From positions 1 to 5,535 of the forward strand of contig DASXPA010000219.1 in NCBI GenBank assembly GCA_036493915.1: a stretch of DNA of 5,535 nucleotides, written 5' to 3'. The notes under the pieces are model-generated. The model saw only the letters and a program-made list of their open reading frames with translations, did not search any database and was not told the DNA's origin. This DNA is from Palsa-1392 sp036493915 (GTDB lineage: Bacteria > Verrucomicrobiota > Verrucomicrobiia > Chthoniobacterales > UBA10450). A program made the position numbers and the translations under genes. This document shows positions 1 through 5,535 of this stretch, piece after piece (the stretch's first letter is position 1; each line of letters opens with the position of its first letter).

Positions 1-1
1 G

Positions 2-382
2 AAGAAAGTGGCCGCGGTTGTCTCGCCCGAAGCCAAACTCGCGACCGGCTACTCCATCCAATTCAAGAAGAGCGGCAAGACGGCGCAATGGTGTGGCGAC
101 TACACGAGCATCCTCGATTTGGCCGAAGCGAATGGCGTCAGTATCCCGAGCGGCTGCCGGGCGGGCAGTTGCGGCACTTGCCAGGTCGCGGTCTTTTCCG
201 GCGAAATCGATTACATCGAGCAATCTGATTTCGAGACCAACCCCGGCACCCGCCTCACCTGCATCGGCGCCCGAAGAGCGATCTCGTGCTCGACGAGTAA
301 GGTCGGCGGAAACTGTGGGCGCGGCTCCATAGGTCCTATACGACTTATGAGACCTATTGGTCCCATCGCCAGACCTCTTTAA
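2..382 (+). CDS. [2Fe-2S] ferredoxin domain, C-terminal part of a larger protein (5' truncated, probably frameshifted near its end)
   Basis: The reading frame is open from the first complete codon (position 2), so the gene begins upstream of the window. Counting the GTG at 8 as residue 1, the cysteines C50, C55, C58 and C85 form the CX4CX2C...C pattern of plant-type [2Fe-2S] ferredoxins, within the motif SGCRAGSCGTC followed by a PGTRLTC segment. Such domains pass electrons, often as the C-terminal module of FAD/NAD(P) oxidoreductases; which protein this belongs to cannot be seen. After C85-I-G the frame reads an unlikely tail rich in Arg, Gly, Pro and Ile up to the TAA at 380-382. One base over, positions 271-300 read PKSDLVLDE then TAA, the usual ferredoxin ending. 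The true end is therefore probably 300, with one base missing around 266-270. All four cluster cysteines precede the shift. The long version overlaps the convergent gene by 4 nt. Confidence 0.85.
   Translation, partial: KKVAAVVSPEAKLATGYSIQFKKSGKTAQWCGDYTSILDLAEANGVSIPSGCRAGSCGTCQVAVFSGEIDYIEQSDFETNPGTRLTCIGARRAISCSTSKVGGNCGRGSIGPIRLMRPIGPIARPL
327..366. repeat. degenerate 9-bp tandem repeat with hairpin potential between convergent genes
   Basis: Four 9-mers stand in a row: ATAGGTCCT (329-337), ATACGACTT (338-346), ATGAGACCT (347-355) and ATTGGTCCC (356-364), followed by another AT. The same stretch forms an inverted repeat: CCATAGGTC (327-335) pairs with GACCTAT-T-GG (351-360), leaving one bulged T. 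It lies between the probable real stop of the ferredoxin gene (300) and the stop of the minus-strand methyltransferase gene (379). It could act as a two-way transcription terminator or be an interspersed repeat; there is no T-run typical of an intrinsic terminator. Confidence 0.6.
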
Positions 383-900
383 CTTCGAAGTCCGGGAAAC
401 AATCCCCAGCTGCGCCGTTTGTATTCGGCATAATCGGGATAGGTCCTAGCGAGGAATTCCTCCTCCACCCGCACCTTCATAACCAGAAACGCAATCACAA
501 CTATCCCGGCGATCGCGACCCAGGCGGCGGGTCTTTTCAGCCAAAGTCCGATCACGCAACAGATGATGCCGGTATAAATCGGGTGGCGGAAATATCGGTA
601 AATCCCCTTTTGCACAAGCTGCTTCCCTGCCCGCGGCTCAGGCGCAATCTGGATGGTGCCGCGGAGGGAGATAAGCCCCAGCACGAGGACGAGAACGCCA
701 ATGAGGCAAAGTAACTTGCCGACCGAAATCGCGATCGCGGAAAAGAACAACAGCGGCCCCGGAAGAAAAAGCACCACCACTGCGAAAGCGCAGAGAAGAG
801 TCGTTTGCGCGAGCGCATAACGCTGGCTGACCTGCTGAGGCGTCGGATTGATAAGAACTCGTAACACAAGCGGCCGGTTGTGCGACCCGGACGGAAGCAT
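379..900 (-). CDS. isoprenylcysteine carboxyl methyltransferase / phospholipid methyltransferase family membrane protein
   Basis: This 173-residue protein is hydrophobic, with membrane segments at about 31-58, 60-80, 109-121 and 124-141. The family signature is clear: LVQKGIYRYFRHPIYTG at 95-111, where the RHPxYxG part (R105, H106, P107, Y109, G111) belongs to the S-adenosylmethionine-binding region. It is followed by VEEEFL at 145-150 and YPDYAEYKRR at 154-163, matching the Glu-Glu and tyrosine-rich C-terminus of ICMT/PEMT-like enzymes. These enzymes methylate lipids, prenylcysteines or other hydrophobic substrates at the membrane; the bacterial substrate cannot be deduced here. The length fits the small bacterial members. 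The ATG at 900-898 is the only ATG ahead of the first membrane segment. No Shine-Dalgarno is evident, and a GTG at codon 12 is an alternative start. It is divergent from the cytochrome c operon and convergent with the ferredoxin gene, so it is probably a single-gene unit. Confidence 0.85.
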   Translation of the reverse strand: MLPSGSHNRPLVLRVLINPTPQQVSQRYALAQTTLLCAFAVVVLFLPGPLLFFSAIAISVGKLLCLIGVLVLVLGLISLRGTIQIAPEPRAGKQLVQKGIYRYFRHPIYTGIICCVIGLWLKRPAAWVAIAGIVVIAFLVMKVRVEEEFLARTYPDYAEYKRRSWGLFPGLRS

Positions 901-919
901 CGCCTGGCCCGGTCGCCGC

Positions 920-949
920 TTGACATCAGCGCTCGTCGGCGGGTACTTC
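920..949 (+). promoter_or_regulatory. candidate promoter for the lipoprotein-resB-ccsA operon
   Basis: A perfect -35 consensus TTGACA lies at 920-925 in the 58-bp gap between divergent genes. An 18-nt spacer leads to TACTTC (944-949), a poor -10 box that keeps only the leading TA. Transcription would then start near 956, almost at the TTG start codon at 959, implying a very short leader or one of the later TTG starts. The position is right for the operon, but the weak -10 limits the call. Confidence 0.3.
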
Positions 950-958
950 GCACCTACA

Positions 959-2098
959 TTGAAGCTTAAATTGTTCGTTCAACAGTTGTTCGTTAGGCTG
1001 ACGTTGCTCGCGACCGCGCTTCTCTTCTGCGTCGGCTGCGGCAAGAGCGACGAGGATAAAATCACCGTCTACCGCATCCCGAAAGAAACGCAGCCGGCGG
1101 CGACGCCTCAGCAGGTTGCCATGAATGCCAGCGTCGCCGCGGCTTCCGTCCATTGGGCCGCGCCATCCGGTTGGGAAGAACAACCCGCGACCGGCTTCCG
1201 CAAAGGCAGCTTCCTCGTCCACGGCCCGGATGGAAGGACGGCGGATGTTTCGGTGATCTCGTTCCCGAAGGCAGCCGGCGGGGTGCTCCCGAACGTGAAT
1301 CGCTGGCGCAATCAACTGAAACTTCCACCAATTTCGAATGAGGCCGAGGCCGGCACGCCGATCCCCGTCGCGGGTCGCGACATGTTTTTTGTCGACTTGG
1401 TGAGCGATCAACCGGTCACGCCTGACGGAAAGAAGTCGCGAATTCTGGGCGGGATTTTCCCGCTCAATGGCGAGACTTGGTTTTTCAAAATGATGGGGCC
1501 GGCCGATCTCGTCGAATCGCAGCGCGACGCCTTCCGCACGTTTCTCGAAAGCGTGCAGACGACCGGTTCCCCCGCTGACGGCGCGCCTGCGCCGATGACC
1601 GCGAACAACGACGGCAGCGGGAACACCAACGCGCCCACGCCACCGCTGATCGCGCCCGCTCAAGGCGGGCCGCTGCAATACACGCTCCCGCCGAATTGGC
1701 AGCCGAAGCCACTCACGCCGATGCGTCTGGCCAGTTTCAAAGCGACCGCGCCTAACGAAAAGGAAACCGACGTCTCGGTCGTCGCGCTTCCCGGAATGGC
1801 GGGCGGCGATCTCGCCAACGTCAATCGCTGGCGCGGTCAGGTGAACCTCCCGCCGATCGATGAGGACACGCTCGCGAAATCCGCCGAACACGTGAACGCG
1901 AACGGGCACGACTTCCTCATGGTCGATCTCGTGAGCCCCGCAGCGATGGGCGACAAGGGAGGAAAGGAGCGGATTCTCGCCGCAATTCTCGACGAGAACG
2001 ACCGCTCCTGGTTCATCAAGATGATCGGTGAAGACACTGCGGTCGCCTCGCAAAAAACCGCCTTTGCCGATTTCCTGCGCAGCCTGAAAATTCCCTGA
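959..2098 (+). CDS. putative lipoprotein with two tandem copies of an uncharacterised ~137-residue domain
   Basis: Numbered from the TTG at 959 (379 residues). The N-terminus reads MKLKLFVQQLFVRLTLLATA then LLFCVGC: a basic start, a hydrophobic core and a cysteine at residue 27 with VGC before the cut, which suggests a lipoprotein signal peptide, although the -3 residue is Cys rather than Leu. Two homologous domains follow, about residues 64-200 and 239-377, joined by a linker rich in Pro, Ala, Gly and Asn. Each contains DVSV, then AGG, NVNRWR and LPPI (96-125 and 271-300), a VDLVS strand, and WFxKMxG (174-180 and 351-357) before a final FL-S-hydrophobic helix. I do not recognise a named function; the pattern resembles small uncharacterised lipoproteins of planctomycetes and verrucomicrobia. 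It ends 2 nt before resB, so it probably serves the same periplasmic process. The frame is open back to a TTG at 848, but that start would overlap the divergent gene and spoil the signal peptide. TTG at 971 or 986 are also possible. No clear Shine-Dalgarno is present. Confidence 0.75.
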   Translation: MKLKLFVQQLFVRLTLLATALLFCVGCGKSDEDKITVYRIPKETQPAATPQQVAMNASVAAASVHWAAPSGWEEQPATGFRKGSFLVHGPDGRTADVSVISFPKAAGGVLPNVNRWRNQLKLPPISNEAEAGTPIPVAGRDMFFVDLVSDQPVTPDGKKSRILGGIFPLNGETWFFKMMGPADLVESQRDAFRTFLESVQTTGSPADGAPAPMTANNDGSGNTNAPTPPLIAPAQGGPLQYTLPPNWQPKPLTPMRLASFKATAPNEKETDVSVVALPGMAGGDLANVNRWRGQVNLPPIDEDTLAKSAEHVNANGHDFLMVDLVSPAAMGDKGGKERILAAILDENDRSWFIKMIGEDTAVASQKTAFADFLRSLKIP

Positions 2099-2100
2099 TC

Positions 2101-3306
2101 ATGCCAGCGACCACCGCCGCGCCTCCAGCCGAGGTCAACATCCCCGGCTACACCGCAAAGGATTTCCTGAGGCCGTTGCGTATCTTCGCTTCGCTCCGCC
2201 TCACCGTCGTCTGTCTCGCGCTCGGGATGTTGCTGATTTTTCTCGGCACTCTCGCGCAAGTGCATCTCGGCATTCACGCCGCGCAAGCGCGCTATTTTCA
2301 AAGTCTCTTCGTTTTCTGGGCGCCGACCGGCGGGAACTGGAAAATCCCGATTCTGCCCGGCGGCTATTTGTTAGGCGCGATCCTCCTCGTCAACCTGCTC
2401 GCGGCGCACGCGACCCGCTTCGAAATCTCGCGCCGGAAAATCGGCATTTTCCTGCTCCATCTCGGTGTTATCCTCCTCCTCGTCGGGCAATTGCTCACCG
2501 GTCTCTTCGCCCGCGAAACGCAGATGCGGATCGATGAAGGACAGACACTCGCGTATTCGGAAGCGCCGCGCGAAGTCGAGCTCGCGGTCATCGATACGAC
2601 TGATTCGAAATTCGATCAGGTCGTCGCCATTCCCGAAGCCGTACTCGCGCGCGGCGGGACGATCCAAAATCCAACGCTTCCTTTCACAATCCATATTCGG
2701 CGCTTCTTTCCGAACACCCGCCTCGCCATGCGCACGCAGAACCCGCAGGCGCCGCCTTCCATAGCGACGACGGGTTTCGGGCCCAACGTTGTCGCCACGG
2801 AAATTCCCCGCACGGTGAAAGATGACGAACGCGATTTGAGTTCCGCCTTCATCAAGCTCGACGGCGTCCAAGGCTCGTTAGGCACGTGGCTGGTCTCGAA
2901 CGCAATCCCCGATCCGCAGGGCTTCACGGTCGGTGGTCACAGCTACGAATTGGTCATGCGGCAGCGGAGATTCTACAAACAATTCGCGCTCACTCTCATC
3001 CACTTTGCGCACGATCGTTATGCCGGCACCGATATCCCGAAAAACTTCTCCAGCCGCGTTCGTCTGGTCGATCTCCAGCACGGCGAAAACCGCGAGGTCC
3101 TTATCTCAATGAACGATCCTTTGCGCTATCGCGGCTTCACTTTTTATCAGCAAGGCTTCGACAACAACGACACCACGACCATCCTGCAGGTGGTGAAAAA
3201 TCCCGCGATGCTGATGCCCTACATTGCCTGTGCGCTGGTCGGGCTCGGTTTGCTCATTCAGTTTTCGATGCACTTGTTTGGTTTCGTGAGAAAGCAGAAC
3301 CGATGA
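2101..3306 (+). CDS. resB: ResB/CcsB (Ccs1) family cytochrome c biogenesis protein
   Basis: This is one half of the system II cytochrome c synthase, which moves haem to the periplasmic side of the membrane and presents it with apocytochrome to CcsA. The 401-residue protein has the ResB layout. There are three N-terminal membrane segments (about 32-52, 86-103, 113-134), a periplasmic domain (about 135-368) and a last membrane segment (about 369-392). FLLHLGVILLLVGQ at 117-130 carries H120, which by position is the likely transmembrane haem ligand of the CcsB half. Near the end, NFSSRVRL (315-322) and ISMNDPLRYRGFTFYQQGF (335-353) match the conserved ResB block. The ATG lies 2 nt after the stop of the lipoprotein gene with no obvious Shine-Dalgarno, so translational coupling is likely. 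The end overlaps ccsA by 4 nt. Only two leucine TTA codons occur (L91, L260), both inside a GTTAGGC motif. Confidence 0.92.
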   Translation: MPATTAAPPAEVNIPGYTAKDFLRPLRIFASLRLTVVCLALGMLLIFLGTLAQVHLGIHAAQARYFQSLFVFWAPTGGNWKIPILPGGYLLGAILLVNLLAAHATRFEISRRKIGIFLLHLGVILLLVGQLLTGLFARETQMRIDEGQTLAYSEAPREVELAVIDTTDSKFDQVVAIPEAVLARGGTIQNPTLPFTIHIRRFFPNTRLAMRTQNPQAPPSIATTGFGPNVVATEIPRTVKDDERDLSSAFIKLDGVQGSLGTWLVSNAIPDPQGFTVGGHSYELVMRQRRFYKQFALTLIHFAHDRYAGTDIPKNFSSRVRLVDLQHGENREVLISMNDPLRYRGFTFYQQGFDNNDTTTILQVVKNPAMLMPYIACALVGLGLLIQFSMHLFGFVRKQNR

Positions 3307-5156
3307 TGAAATCGCGTCCCTGGATCCTCTGGCTCATCGTCGCCGTGACGATTGCCTGTGTGCTTGCCCCGCTCGCGAAACACGACACCCGCGGCGGGTT
3401 CGAGATGCAGAGGTTTGGCCGCCTGCCGGTGCTCTTGAATGGCCGGATCAAGCCGCTCGACACGGTTGCGCGCAATTCGCTGCTCATCATTCAGGGCAAG
3501 CAAACGCTCGCCACCGAGCACGGAGAACTTTCGCCAATCGCTTGGCTCGCGGAAGTGGTGATGAAACCGAGTGAAGCCGATCGGCGAAAGATTTTCGTCA
3601 TCCGAAGCCCAGTGACGCGCGCCTCGATCGGGCGGAACGATCCGACGGAGGAATACTTTTCCTTTCTCCAACTCACGCCGCATTTGCAGGAAATCGAACA
3701 GCAGGCCGATCTCGCGCAAAAAGTGGACGCGCAATTGCGTTCGCCCTTTCAGCGCGACGTGATCAAATTGTTCGAGCGGCTGACCCTTTATCATCGTCTC
3801 GAGAACAGCATCGAGGTCGCGGGCACGGAAAATTTCAAGGGGCAGATCGATGAGTTATTGAAAAACATTCATCCCTCGCCCGTGCCGATGAATAGCGGGA
3901 TCACGGCCGAGGCTTTGCAGAGCTTGGGCTTTCTCGCTGAGACCGGTTACTTTTTCCCGATTCCTCCGGTTCCGCCTAACGACGACCCATTGCAGTGGCG
4001 GAAGATGGGCGAAAGCCTTTTGCAGTTCGTCACCGCAGGAAATCTGCATCCCGCCGTCTCGGCCTGGGCGACGATGGCGAGCACTTACGCGGCTAACGAT
4101 CCGGTCGGCTTCAACCTGGCGCTCTATCATTACTCGAGCTGGGTGAAGGAGCATTTTCCGGGGCGGGTGCGGAAGACCCATATCGAAGCGATCTTCAATC
4201 AACTGCAGCCGTTCTACAGCGCGATGTTGATCTACCTCGTGATCTTCATCTTGGCTTGCGCCTCATGGCTCGTCTGGCCACAAACGCTCGGGCGTTACGC
4301 TCTCGCGCTTCTGGGCGTGGCGTTTGTGATCCACTCCGCCGGCCTCATCACGCGCATGTATCTCGAAGGTCGACCGCCGGTCACGAACCTGTATTCCTCC
4401 GCCGTCTTCATTGGCTGGGGCTCGGTTTTGCTGGGCATTTTTCTGGAACGCTTCTATCGTAACGGCATCGGCAGCTCGACCGCCGGCGCGATCGGTTTCC
4501 TCACGCTCCTCATCGCGCACCATCTTTCGATGGACGGCGACACCATGGAAATGATGCGCGCTGTGCTCGACACCAATCTCTGGCTCGCCACGCATGTCGT
4601 CATGGTGACTCTTGGTTACGCGTCGACTTTTCTCGCGGGCTTCCTCGCTCTCACCTACATCATTCGTGGTGCCTTCACGTCCTCGCTCGATCGCGTCACG
4701 GCGAAATCGCTCGCGCGGATGGTCTATGGGATTGTTTGCTTCGCGACGCTTTTTAGCTTTGTCGGCACGATTCTCGGCGGCATTTGGGCGGATCAATCCT
4801 GGGGCCGGTTTTGGGGCTGGGACCCGAAGGAGAACGGCGCCGCGCTCATCGTCCTCTGGAACGCCATCATCCTGCACGCGCGCTGGGGCGGACTCATCAG
4901 GCAACGCGGTCTCATGGTCATGGCCGTCTTCGGCAACGTGGTCACGAGCTGGTCGTGGTTTGGTGTCAATATGCTCGGAATTGGGCTGCACTCCTACGGC
5001 TTCATGGATAAGGCTTTCCCGTGGTTGATCGCGTTCTGTTGCAGCCAGGTTTTCTTGATGCTTATCGGCCTGCTTCCGCTCCATACCTGGCGGAGCCAAC
5101 TCGAGCCCGTGCGACCAGCCCCGCCGGTGCGAGAAATGGCAAATGCGCCAGGTTAG
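3303..5156 (+). CDS. ccsA: CcsA cytochrome c synthase subunit with long N-terminal extension
   Basis: This is the haem-handling subunit of system II cytochrome c biogenesis (617 residues). One N-terminal membrane segment (about 6-23) is followed by a soluble region to about residue 300, with GRIKPLDTVARNSL at 47-60, then about eight or nine membrane segments forming the CcsA domain (306-592). The WWD motif WGRFWGWDPKEN is at 500-511. H431 (ATHVVMV) and H563 (GLHSYGF) flank it as the external haem ligands, and H525 (LHARWGG) fits the transmembrane ligand. The spacings of 94 and 38 residues agree well with those I recall for the characterised CcsBA fusion of Helicobacter. Plain CcsA proteins are about 300-350 residues, so roughly the first 300 residues are an added module of unknown role; a similar GRIKPLDT segment occurs in long Bacteroidota proteins as far as I recall. 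The start is the ATG at 3303, overlapping the resB stop in ATGA. The open frame upstream of it is a shadow of resB. Confidence 0.92.
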   Translation: MMKSRPWILWLIVAVTIACVLAPLAKHDTRGGFEMQRFGRLPVLLNGRIKPLDTVARNSLLIIQGKQTLATEHGELSPIAWLAEVVMKPSEADRRKIFVIRSPVTRASIGRNDPTEEYFSFLQLTPHLQEIEQQADLAQKVDAQLRSPFQRDVIKLFERLTLYHRLENSIEVAGTENFKGQIDELLKNIHPSPVPMNSGITAEALQSLGFLAETGYFFPIPPVPPNDDPLQWRKMGESLLQFVTAGNLHPAVSAWATMASTYAANDPVGFNLALYHYSSWVKEHFPGRVRKTHIEAIFNQLQPFYSAMLIYLVIFILACASWLVWPQTLGRYALALLGVAFVIHSAGLITRMYLEGRPPVTNLYSSAVFIGWGSVLLGIFLERFYRNGIGSSTAGAIGFLTLLIAHHLSMDGDTMEMMRAVLDTNLWLATHVVMVTLGYASTFLAGFLALTYIIRGAFTSSLDRVTAKSLARMVYGIVCFATLFSFVGTILGGIWADQSWGRFWGWDPKENGAALIVLWNAIILHARWGGLIRQRGLMVMAVFGNVVTSWSWFGVNMLGIGLHSYGFMDKAFPWLIAFCCSQVFLMLIGLLPLHTWRSQLEPVRPAPPVREMANAPG

Positions 5157-5173
5157 TTGGAGCAGATGTGTAC

Positions 5174-5218
5174 CGCGCTGTTCCTAGCACCCTGGATTTT
5201 CGCTGCGAGAACAGTGCG
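5174..5218 (+). other. stem-loop downstream of ccsA, possible terminator or RNA-stabilising hairpin
   Basis: CGCGCTGTTC (5174-5183) pairs with GAACAGTGCG (5209-5218) over 10 bp, with one G-U pair and a 25-nt loop. It starts 17 nt after the ccsA stop codon. No T-run follows, so it is not a standard intrinsic terminator. It may protect the mRNA 3' end or belong to the repeats further on. Confidence 0.35.
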
Positions 5219-5285
5219 GAGTAAATGCCGGCGCCTTCAATAGCAGCCTCCACATCGCGGTATTAACCGACTTCGCCTTAAAGGG

Positions 5286-5328
5286 GGCTGTCCCGCCGCT
5301 GCGAACCGCCGGTTAGGACACCGCAGCC
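5286..5328. repeat. nested imperfect palindrome
   Basis: The core AACC-GCC-GGTT (5304-5314) is enclosed by GCTGCG (5298-5303) and CGCAGC (5322-5327), with AGGACAC bulged out. A competing fold keeps the same core but pairs TGTCC (5289-5293) with GGACA (5316-5320), or GGCTG (5286-5290) with CAGCC (5324-5328). The arrangement resembles short interspersed palindromic elements. There is no second full copy in the window, so membership of a family is inferred. Confidence 0.45.
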
Positions 5329-5355
5329 GCGCTTGAACGCGCGTGACCGCCTATT

Positions 5356-5423
5356 TCCCCCCGCAACGGCAGCCTTTCCGCCCGCAAGGGGGGGATCTCA
5401 GGCTGAAAGGAGCCGCTGCGGCT
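5356..5423. repeat. C-run/G-run inverted repeat followed by a short perfect palindrome
   Basis: TCCCCCC (5356-5362) can pair with GGGGGGA (5389-5395) across a 26-nt loop. CCTTTC (5373-5378) is complementary to GAAAGG (5405-5410). AGCCGC-T-GCGGCT (5411-5423) is a perfect 13-bp palindrome and shares the 9-mer GCCGCTGCG (5412-5420) with the element just before (5295-5303). Confidence 0.4.
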
Positions 5424-5535
5424 GCTACCGACTGTGGCGCTCGGGGAGTTGACCATGGTACTGAGCAGTTGAGGGTTCTCCTCTACAAGTTTCCTTGCGC
5501 AAAAATCTTTCGCCGTTTCAAAAAAAATTCGAGTT

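Larger units (their letters stand above)
5157..5535. other. intergenic region after the ccs operon, no convincing gene
   Basis: These 379 bases contain no open frame with protein-like composition. They hold a 10-bp stem-loop just after ccsA (5174-5218), a nested palindrome (5286-5328), a C-run/G-run inverted repeat plus a short perfect palindrome (5356-5423), and a TTGACC box (5449-5454) without a matching -10. The end turns A-rich, with the palindrome TTGCGCAA (5495-5502) and an A8 run near 5520-5528, and may lead into a gene beyond the window. Confidence 0.6.

Noticed and set aside
926..2053. Long minus-strand open frame (375 codons)
   Set aside because: It lies antisense to the lipoprotein gene, has an Arg- and His-rich composition typical of a GC-rich shadow frame, and shows no recognisable motif.
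2886..3302. Upstream extension of ccsA to a GTG at 2886
   Set aside because: It would overlap the conserved end of resB by over 400 nt, and its peptide lacks family resemblance; the ATG in ATGA at 3303 begins a good membrane anchor.
4263..5099. Minus-strand open frame of 278 codons
   Set aside because: It is antisense to the conserved CcsA membrane domain and its composition (very rich in Arg, Glu, Asp) is that of a shadow of hydrophobic codons.
5021..5224. 67-codon plus-strand open frame overlapping the end of ccsA
   Set aside because: Most of it is a shadow of ccsA in another frame and the remainder is unstructured intergenic sequence.
5313..5456. 47-codon minus-strand open frame starting with ATG at 5456
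   Set aside because: It runs straight through the palindromes, has no Shine-Dalgarno at proper spacing and has low-complexity composition (Ser, Arg, Ala, Gly); more likely a by-product of the repeats.
5449..5477. TTGACC as a -35 box for a downstream gene
   Set aside because: At 16-18 nt spacing there is no acceptable -10 hexamer, and no start codon with an open frame follows within the window.

Overview
The window looks like a GC-rich Gram-negative chromosome segment. The best guess is a Verrucomicrobiota-type bacterium, possibly Chthoniobacterales-like. This rests on the style of the proteins (a ResB plus long-CcsA system II cytochrome c pair beside a repeated-domain lipoprotein), frequent non-ATG starts, weak Shine-Dalgarno signals and palindrome-rich intergenic DNA. 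It is inference, because no rRNA or marker gene is present.

Layout: (i) positions 1-300 hold the 3' end of a gene encoding a plant-type [2Fe-2S] ferredoxin domain. It is cut by the window edge and appears to carry a one-base frameshift near 266-270 that pushes the reading frame on to 382. (ii) Positions 327-366 hold a degenerate 9-bp tandem repeat that can also fold into a hairpin, between convergent genes. (iii) Positions 379-900, minus strand, encode a small membrane methyltransferase of the isoprenylcysteine/phospholipid methyltransferase type. (iv) A 58-bp divergent intergenic region carries a perfect TTGACA box. (v) Positions 959-5156, plus strand, form a tight three-gene operon: a lipoprotein with two copies of one uncharacterised domain, ResB (CcsB/Ccs1), and a 617-residue CcsA with a large N-terminal extension. 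The gaps are 2 nt and then a 4-nt ATGA overlap. (vi) Positions 5157-5535 hold no convincing gene but several inverted repeats, a 9-mer shared between two of them, and an A-rich end.

Function: ResB and CcsA together form the system II (Ccs) cytochrome c synthase, which exports haem across the inner membrane and attaches it to CXXCH motifs of apocytochromes. The haem-ligand histidines and the tryptophan-rich WWD motif are visible. The lipoprotein is co-transcribed by position and would sit in the same periplasmic compartment; its role is unknown. The thiol-reducing partners (CcdA, ResA/CcsX) are not in the window.

The most unusual points are the duplicated-domain lipoprotein, a recurrent octamer CGTTAGGC (four exact copies plus a fifth 7-mer match), the frameshifted ferredoxin end, and the repeat families at 327-366 and 5286-5423. 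I saw no CRISPR array, transposase, tRNA or defence system.
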